Shown: positions 63,722 through 64,000 of the stretch, in pieces
Layout of the letters: each line of letters opens with the position of its first letter
How positions within the stretch are numbered: position 1 is the first letter of the stretch
Assembly: GCF_023612095.1 (NCBI RefSeq)
Contig: NZ_CP086235.1
Span: 455,001-519,000, forward strand
Origin: Cytobacillus firmus
GTDB taxonomy: Bacteria; Bacillota; Bacilli; Bacillales; Cytobacillaceae
DNA: 64,000 nucleotides
Direction: 5' to 3'
Notes under the pieces: model-generated
Seen by the model: only the letters and a program-made list of their open reading frames with translations
What the model was told of the DNA's origin: nothing
Database searches by the model: none
Translations under genes and position numbers: made by a program

Positions 63722-64000
63722 AAAAAAATATTTTATTAAATTAAATTCCACTAATAAGAAGCAGAGAAAAAAGTGTAATGGGGAGCAAGTACTGCCGATT
63801 AGTAAAAAAATGAGAAAAAGGAGTGGATAAACATGTACCAATTAAGCGAAGTGAAGAAAGAAAGATGGTTGACAGTATAAAAATGGTAGTTTACTATACA
63901 GGTAACAACTAAATCCAGTCATTATTTTGATTGTCGCAAACAAGGAAGCCTCTGGTAGACATTTTGTCATCACCAAGCTAACTCAAGTCACTATTCAGGA

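Overview
The window looks like chromosomal DNA of a low-GC, spore-former-type Bacillaceae (a Cytobacillus/Mesobacillus-like bacillus is my best guess, by inference). The signs are strong AGGAGG-type ribosome binding sites, TTG/GTG starts, lipoprotein-type ABC binding proteins, LytE-type hydrolases, a LytR-CpsA-Psr protein, a PbpC-type penicillin-binding protein and an SbsC-type S-layer protein. No rRNA or tRNA genes were recognised.

Layout. 1-6.7 kb: the N-terminal part of a PAS-GGDEF-EAL protein, then a secreted EEP-family nuclease and a secreted 5'-nucleotidase (frameshifted) that share a C-terminal domain; together they would break down extracellular nucleic acid. 6.7-14 kb: a LacI-controlled operon with a sugar ABC importer (no ATPase), an FAD oxidoreductase and a GH13 alpha-glucosidase. 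15.7-24.4 kb, minus strand: a lipase-like protein resembling type VII secreted lipase toxins (TslA) behind six DUF1672 lipoprotein genes (TilA-like immunity candidates), two of them frameshifted. 24.6-31.1 kb: a second LacI-controlled operon with a debranching-type glucosidase and another ATPase-less sugar importer. 31.4-41 kb: an acyl-ACP desaturase, a STAS-like protein, two chemoreceptors, a NERD protein and PbpC, with intergenic arrays of a TGCAAATAG repeat at 21-bp spacing. 41-47.4 kb: a c-di-GMP riboswitch before a 76-residue orphan, a LytR-CpsA-Psr protein, a YknW/YknX-like pair, small membrane proteins and a LysM-NlpC/P60 hydrolase. 47.5-50 kb: two PlcR-like TPR regulators and a secreted peptide precursor carrying three copies of GIPSEH, which looks like an undescribed peptide quorum-sensing module. 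50.5-55.4 kb: the S-layer gene, frameshifted just after its signal peptide. 55.4-64 kb: duplicated terminator elements, a group IIC-type intron, a second NERD protein, and a mobile-element-like stretch (RadC/JAB protein, tiny peptide genes, a tyrosine recombinase whose catalytic tyrosine reads as phenylalanine, DUF960).

Several genes carry single-base frameshifts, many in short homopolymers. Some of these may be sequencing errors rather than real lesions.
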